Origin: Nymphaea colorata | Lineage: Eukaryota; Streptophyta; Magnoliopsida; Nymphaeales; Nymphaeaceae | Direction: 5' to 3' | Assembly: GCF_008831285.2 (NCBI RefSeq) | Contig: NC_045140.1 | Location: 26,432,131-26,496,130 of the forward strand | Length of the DNA: 64,000 nucleotides | Shown: in pieces, positions 61,597 through 64,000 of the stretch | Numbering within the stretch: the stretch's first letter is position 1 | How the letters are laid out: every line of letters starts with the position of its first letter | Translations under genes and position numbers: made by a program | The notes under the pieces: model-generated | What the model was told of the DNA's origin: nothing | The model's database searches: none | Seen by the model: the letters and a program-made list of their open reading frames with translations, nothing else

Positions 61597-64000
61597 CTCC
61601 CGAAACTTCAAATCTTCATCCTCCTACATGCCGGACGGGGAAATCCTAAAACTTCGACGACTCCACATTAATCCTGAGAAATGGAAAATTCCTCAAAATT
61701 ATTGGTCCAAGACCCGCGACTACTGAAGAAACCCTAAAATTTCGTCCTTTTCCATAGTCAGAGAAGCAAAATCGAACGCAACAGCTACGGAACACGCAAC
61801 GTCTGAGATGGAACGCGTCCTAGAGCTGCCGTTCCTCTCGAATGTTTAAGCACCTTCATTCTGGTATAACGACGGCCAAATTTCCCAATTTCGAATCCCT
61901 AGAACCTCTAAGAAGTAACAGGAGAGTTCCTTTTCTTGTAGATTGACGAAGTCCTCAGCAGCATCTTTCAGAAACGGGATCAGAAAAAGGAGAAACACAG
62001 AAAAGGTACTGCAGAAAAAAAACGCTTGCTACTCCTCAATTCCAGTAGAATGTATATTGACAAAGCACACTAATTTGTCCGCTTCTTCATCGTAACAGTA
62101 GAACGCATAGAAAAGAGGGAGGAAGAGAAAGGTGGGGCGCAACACGAGTGGTTCTAATCTTGGAGGGAACAGAAACCGTGCTATGGGGAAGCCGGTGTAA
62201 AACCGGCACTTTACGTTTCCGCGAAAATTCCAGTCGAAAGTTGCGGGGAAAGTGCCTTAATGATCACTTATTTGCATGAAACGTCCAACCTCGTCGGTTA
62301 TTTGACATTAACTGGACATTTTTTGTGCAATAAAACTAATATACTCGATGACTCGATGGGATCGAAACCTCGCAACCAAACTGATTGGAACAAGTGAAAT
62401 GTTGAGGAACTATAAGAATTGAACAAACATATCCTTTATATGATTTTAGTGGGCTGGAAAAAAGTTCGAAGTCAAAGGCATTGAACGAAAGAGGGGGGAG
62501 CATACCAAGTATGGGCCGGTTGATTGTTCCCTAGTTTAAAATTCATAATATTCCAGATTCATTGATTAAAGTTTAGACCTTCTCCCTTCAATCAAATCGG
62601 ACCTTTTATGAATGCAAAATGTAAGTTAAGTGATGTCAGGTGCGGATTCTAAATCTATCCTAAGATCTTTAATTTGACAAATCATATATTTTATCACTGA
62701 TAAGCAAAGTGATGTCACATCAACCCGTAAATATGAAATTTGAAGTAATCAAGGGACTTCATAAAGAAATTCCAGTTTCAAGTTACATGACTAGACATCC
62801 TCACAGTTGGTCACGCGCAACTATTTTCGGGTAATGCTATATATAAGTTGTCTCACTCTCTCGACTTAGTGTTTGGTGAAGACAGTTTAAAAGATGAAGG
62901 AGCAGGGGCGAAGGGAAAGGGGTGATCTCCAGGAAAGCCGTCGTAGTGCGTTCTCTGTTTTTTGCTCGTCTGGCTTTTTTCCTTTCTCTCAACATGGCAT
63001 ATGGAACTCAAATTGGAGTTAAGAAAGTCTACATACCACGCGCAGTAAACACACCAAGGGAGTCTCAATCCTCGCGGCAACCAGTAGGAATCAAGTCTTT
63101 GTTTTCATTTTTTTGCGATTTTATGACTGCTATATTTTGTATTTTTATGCGTAGAAATACAATGTAATTACTTCTTTCAGTAAACATCTTTTTAAAAGAA
63201 AGAAGATACTTCACAAGATTCCTCATTGTTATCTCCCCTCCACGGCCCCGCCCTTGAACCAGAAGGATCTCAGGAAAACTCAGTCGACCTTTCTGCCGCT
63301 TTTTTGGTTGTTGCATCTCTCTAAAGTTGCAGTTATGGTAAGATCTTGGTTTATTCAATCATGGCCGCCCTTTGTTTTTTTTTTTTGGAAATAATTCAAC
63401 ACGCTGGCCACCAGCTTTCCCGAAAAAAGGGGAGATCTAGATCCCCTGGTTTTTGGAAGGCTCCAAATTCCACTCGAGCATCTAAATCCGAGTGGATACC
63501 AGCAAAAACATTTCTGAAACCCACCCCCTCGCATTAAAAAAAAAAGAGTTCATGCTTATATTTTCAAAAAAAATAAATTGGCATGCATAAAAGAGAAACC
63601 CCACCCTTCTCTCTATCCTTGTCAAACCTAATTTTATTATTATAAAGTGCAATTTAAACCTGCTTTTGACCCCAAACACCTTCTAAAACCTTTTTTTTTG
63701 GCAGCCATCACATACGTTAATTTACAAAGTTGGTTATGTACGTTGTATTGGTGCACAAAAATGTTATGCTTCAATACTGATAATGGCGAAAGATGATCCT
63801 ATTTAATAAAAATGAAACTTTTTGTAAAAACAAAAAAAAAACAAAAAGACTCAAAAAAAGGATAATTTTTTTCAATAATTTGAAAAATGACTTATTTTTT
63901 AGTTTAGCATTGTGGGCAGGGCACACAGCGGCGCACGCAGCTTACTGCTGCTTTATTGGTTTTATGTGTATTGTTAATTTATGAGTAGTTTTAGATTTTG
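61597..64000. other. Upstream region of the transposase-derived gene and right-edge intergenic sequence
   Basis: The first few hundred bases are presumably the leader and promoter of the minus-strand gene. Beyond about 62.2 kb the sequence is AT-rich with several A and T runs. No coding region, RNA gene or complete transposon was recognised. Confidence 0.5.

Overview
This window is nuclear DNA of a flowering plant with a transposon-rich genome. The evidence is GT-AG spliced genes with plant-type products, Ty1/copia and Ty3/gypsy retrotransposons, small inverted-repeat elements with 8-bp target duplications, and many AT/CT microsatellites. The species cannot be named from the sequence.

Two host genes can be reconstructed, both on the minus strand. 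The first (start codon at 47600, running left past 2284 and continuing beyond the window) is the plant proteasome activator PA200 (PSME4/Blm10 family). I could place 30 exons totalling 4883 coding bases (1627 codons), and every exon junction keeps the reading frame. About the last 180 residues, which carry the conserved C-terminal domain, lie left of the window. The second gene (61596 to 57018, 10 exons, 471 codons) has an N-terminal coiled coil, an acidic middle and a plant En/Spm-type (Ptta, Transposase_24-like) domain. It looks like a domesticated transposase-derived gene.

Most of the window is PA200 introns swollen by insertions. Intron 29 (2463-8567) holds an old copia element (D) with three nested hAT-like MITEs, each with a perfect 8-bp target duplication. 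Intron 27 (9000-20922) holds two copia elements in the same orientation as the gene. A (9971-14939) lacks gag and is interrupted by stop codons. B (15342-20638) is young, with one frameshift. Intron 21 (23125-30109) holds a Tourist-like MITE, a probable solo LTR and copia element C (24513-29837), whose two LTRs are identical as read. Intron 10 holds a broken, internally duplicated copia remnant. Introns 1, 3, 7 and 17 hold foldback, tandem and A-rich repeats. A degenerate gypsy element occupies 1-1800, in the next PA200 intron.

From about 47.7 to 57.0 kb and from 61.6 to 64.0 kb the sequence is intergenic, with tandem repeats and a nested palindrome but no recognisable gene. No tRNA, rRNA or CRISPR features were seen. 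There is no sign of a coordinated multi-gene system. The biology here is one housekeeping proteasome regulator hosting many transposons, beside a gene that apparently recruited a transposase domain.
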